From contig JANSYC010000006.1 in assembly GCA_024742605.1 (NCBI GenBank), forward strand, positions 1 to 64,000: a stretch of 64,000 bases of DNA, given 5' to 3'. The translations under genes and the position numbers were made by a program. The stretch is from Alphaproteobacteria bacterium. GTDB taxonomy: Bacteria; Pseudomonadota; Alphaproteobacteria; Thalassobaculales; Thalassobaculaceae. Positions 62,439 to 64,000 of this stretch are shown here, piece by piece. The stretch's first letter is position 1. Every line of letters starts with the position of its first letter. A model generated the notes under the pieces. That model worked only from the letters and a program-made list of their open reading frames with translations. It ran no database searches and had not been told where the DNA came from.

Positions 62439-64000
62439 GTGCGATCGGTCAGGCGCTTTCCAACGCCGTGCACGAACCGCAGCCGGGCGACCTCCCGGGC
62501 GACTTCGAGGATATTGGCTTTGTCGGCCGCGACCGGGCTGATTGCGGCGCTTCTGCTTGCCCCGGCGATGTCGGGCGCGCAGGCCCAGACCCCGAGCGAG
62601 CGGGTCGGGCCGACCGCGGTGCTTCCGGTGGACGTGCTGGGGGATGAGCGGGACCAGGTCCAGGACCTCCCGAAGGTCCTCTCCGACTCGGACATCAAGA
62701 CCTACCGCAAGCTGTTCGCGCACCAGGAGGCCGGCGACTGGAAGACCGCCGACCGGCTGATCCGACGGTTGGACGACAAACTGCTGATCGGTCACGTGAT
62801 GGCGCTACGCTATCTGCATCCGACCGCCTACCGATCGAGCTGGAAGGAATTGAAAGCCTGGTTGCGGGCCTATGCCGATCAGCCGGATGCCGAGCGGATC
62901 TTCAAGCTCGCCAACGGGCGCAAGCCGAATGCCGCGGCCTCGGTGCGGGCGCCGGTCAAGGGCTATCTGGGCGGCAATGGCGCCGATGCGGTCATCGATG
63001 TGAAGTTCTACGTCTCGCCGCGCAAACGGTCGAATTCCGAACTGGCGCAGGTACGCGAATTCAAGCGCGGCATCCGCCGGCTGATCGGCAAGGGCCGGAT
63101 GAGCGCGGCGGTGGACAAGCTCGGCACCGGCTACGCGCGGGATCTGCTGGACAAGGTGGAATACGCCCAGGCGCGCGCGACCATCGCCAAGGGGTACTTC
63201 ATCTTCGGCGAGAACAAGCGGGCCTTGGAGCTTGCAGCCCTGAGCGCCGAGCAGGCCGGGGAAGAGGCGCCGCTGGCGCATTGGATCGCCGGGCTGGCGG
63301 CCTGGCGTCTGGGCCAGGTCGACGTGGCGACCCAGCATTTCGAGAAACTGTCCCTGTCCGAACGCTCGCCCCGCGCCCAGCGCTCCGCCGGCGCCTTCTG
63401 GGCCTCGCGCGGCCATCTGCGGGAGCGCCGCCCGGCCGAGGCCACCCGCTGGCTGGCGCGGGCCGCGCAGTATCCTCTGACCTTCTACGGGCTGCTCGGC
63501 CGCCGCGCGCTCGGTGTCGAGGTTCCGTTCGACTGGTCGCTGCCGCGGGTGACCGATGCGAAGATCGCACGGCTGATGAAATTCGACGGCGGGCGCAGGG
63601 CGCTGGCGCTGATGCAGATCGGCGAGAGCGAGCGGGCCGAGCAGGAATGGCGCAAGCTGTTCCCGCGTCTGGACGCGGATCTGCGCGAGCCGCTCGTCAC
63701 CCTGGCCACCACCCACAACATGCCGGGCCTGGCGGTGCGGCTTGCGGGGATCCTGCGGGTCACCACCGGCCGGACCTATCACGCGGCCCTGTATCCGGTG
63801 CCCTCCTGGGCGCCGGAGGACGGCTTCAAGGTCGACCGCGCGGTGCTGTTCGGCATCGTCCGGCAGGAATCCGGCTTCGATCCGCGAGCCAAATCCGGCA
63901 TGGGCGCGCGCGGTCTGATGCAGCTGATGCCGAAGACCGCCAACTATATCGATCACGACGACGATCTGGCCGGCCGCCACGCGCTGTATCATCCGGAGCT
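62439..64000 (+). CDS. Soluble lytic murein transglycosylase (3' end missing)
   Basis: Cleaves peptidoglycan at the MurNAc-GlcNAc bond in the periplasm. From a GTG start the signal peptide runs about 1-50 with an Ala-rich hydrophobic core (ILALSAATGLIAALLLAP) and signal-peptidase site near SGAQAQ. The superhelical alpha domain follows, then the SLT domain with catalytic Glu in IVRQESGFDPRAKSG and MGARGLMQLMPKTA. The C-terminal end lies outside the window. The start is uncertain because no strong ribosome-binding site is visible. Confidence 0.85.
   Translation, partial: MRSVRRFPTPCTNRSRATSRATSRILALSAATGLIAALLLAPAMSGAQAQTPSERVGPTAVLPVDVLGDERDQVQDLPKVLSDSDIKTYRKLFAHQEAGDWKTADRLIRRLDDKLLIGHVMALRYLHPTAYRSSWKELKAWLRAYADQPDAERIFKLANGRKPNAAASVRAPVKGYLGGNGADAVIDVKFYVSPRKRSNSELAQVREFKRGIRRLIGKGRMSAAVDKLGTGYARDLLDKVEYAQARATIAKGYFIFGENKRALELAALSAEQAGEEAPLAHWIAGLAAWRLGQVDVATQHFEKLSLSERSPRAQRSAGAFWASRGHLRERRPAEATRWLARAAQYPLTFYGLLGRRALGVEVPFDWSLPRVTDAKIARLMKFDGGRRALALMQIGESERAEQEWRKLFPRLDADLREPLVTLATTHNMPGLAVRLAGILRVTTGRTYHAALYPVPSWAPEDGFKVDRAVLFGIVRQESGFDPRAKSGMGARGLMQLMPKTANYIDHDDDLAGRHALYHPE

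Overview
The window is GC-rich chromosomal DNA from an alphaproteobacterium, most likely Rhodospirillales or an allied order; I cannot assign a genus. The assignment rests on gene content and order: hisB-hisH-hisA, parB-parA-rsmG-mnmG-mnmE, mltA-timA / fxsA, secB / dnaQ-coaE-maf-ppsR / hemE-hemJ / rho, DUF3576-leuS-lptE-holA, and a PodJ-type envelope protein.

Layout. 1-2.6 kb: histidine biosynthesis on the minus strand, with a GNAT acetyltransferase inserted. 2.6-11.6 kb: a YtoQ-like protein, then parB, parA, rsmG, mnmG and mnmE, an alkyltransferase, a dienelactone hydrolase and a quinone oxidoreductase. Five parS or parS-like sites lie between 5.9 and 11.6 kb. 11.6-18.8 kb: envelope and export genes (mltA, timA, fxsA, secB) and dnaQ-coaE-maf-ppsR. 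18.8-19.2 kb: a gene-free segment between ppsR and hemE that I read as the chromosome origin, by position (as in Caulobacter and Rickettsia) and by DnaA-box-like sites plus an AT-rich tract. 19.2-22.2 kb: hemE, hemJ and rho. 22.2-26.6 kb: an MmcQ/YjbR protein, lutABC-type lactate oxidation genes, and Smr and XRE genes. 26.6-32.1 kb: a polysaccharide deacetylase broken by an amber codon, then holA, lptE, leuS and DUF3576. 32.1-38.5 kb: a porin with highly biased codons, followed by a four-gene operon (JmjC-type oxygenase, sulfotransferase, TPR-sulfotransferase, YggS). 38.5-51.2 kb: mixed accessory and housekeeping genes (L,D-transpeptidase, RibA, hydrolases, an orphan response regulator, an MFS pump, an adenylate cyclase, a flavin reductase, an orphan histidine kinase with a small exported protein). 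51.4-56.6 kb: a frameshifted peptidoglycan-binding relic, tRNA-Gln, then three consecutive genes whose proteins share the same N-terminal module; the third is PodJ-like. 56.6-64 kb: ispE, a TPR protein, ETF-quinone oxidoreductase, a uracil-DNA glycosylase and the start of a lytic transglycosylase.

Two themes link the genes. The first is chromosome replication and segregation: origin, ParABS and perfect DnaA boxes elsewhere in the window. The second is envelope growth and polarity: MltA, Slt, L,D-transpeptidase, TimA and the WSVKGI-module trio. The best candidates for undescribed biology are the WSVKGI trio with a DnaA box over its central promoter, and the porin-adjacent oxygenase/sulfotransferase operon.
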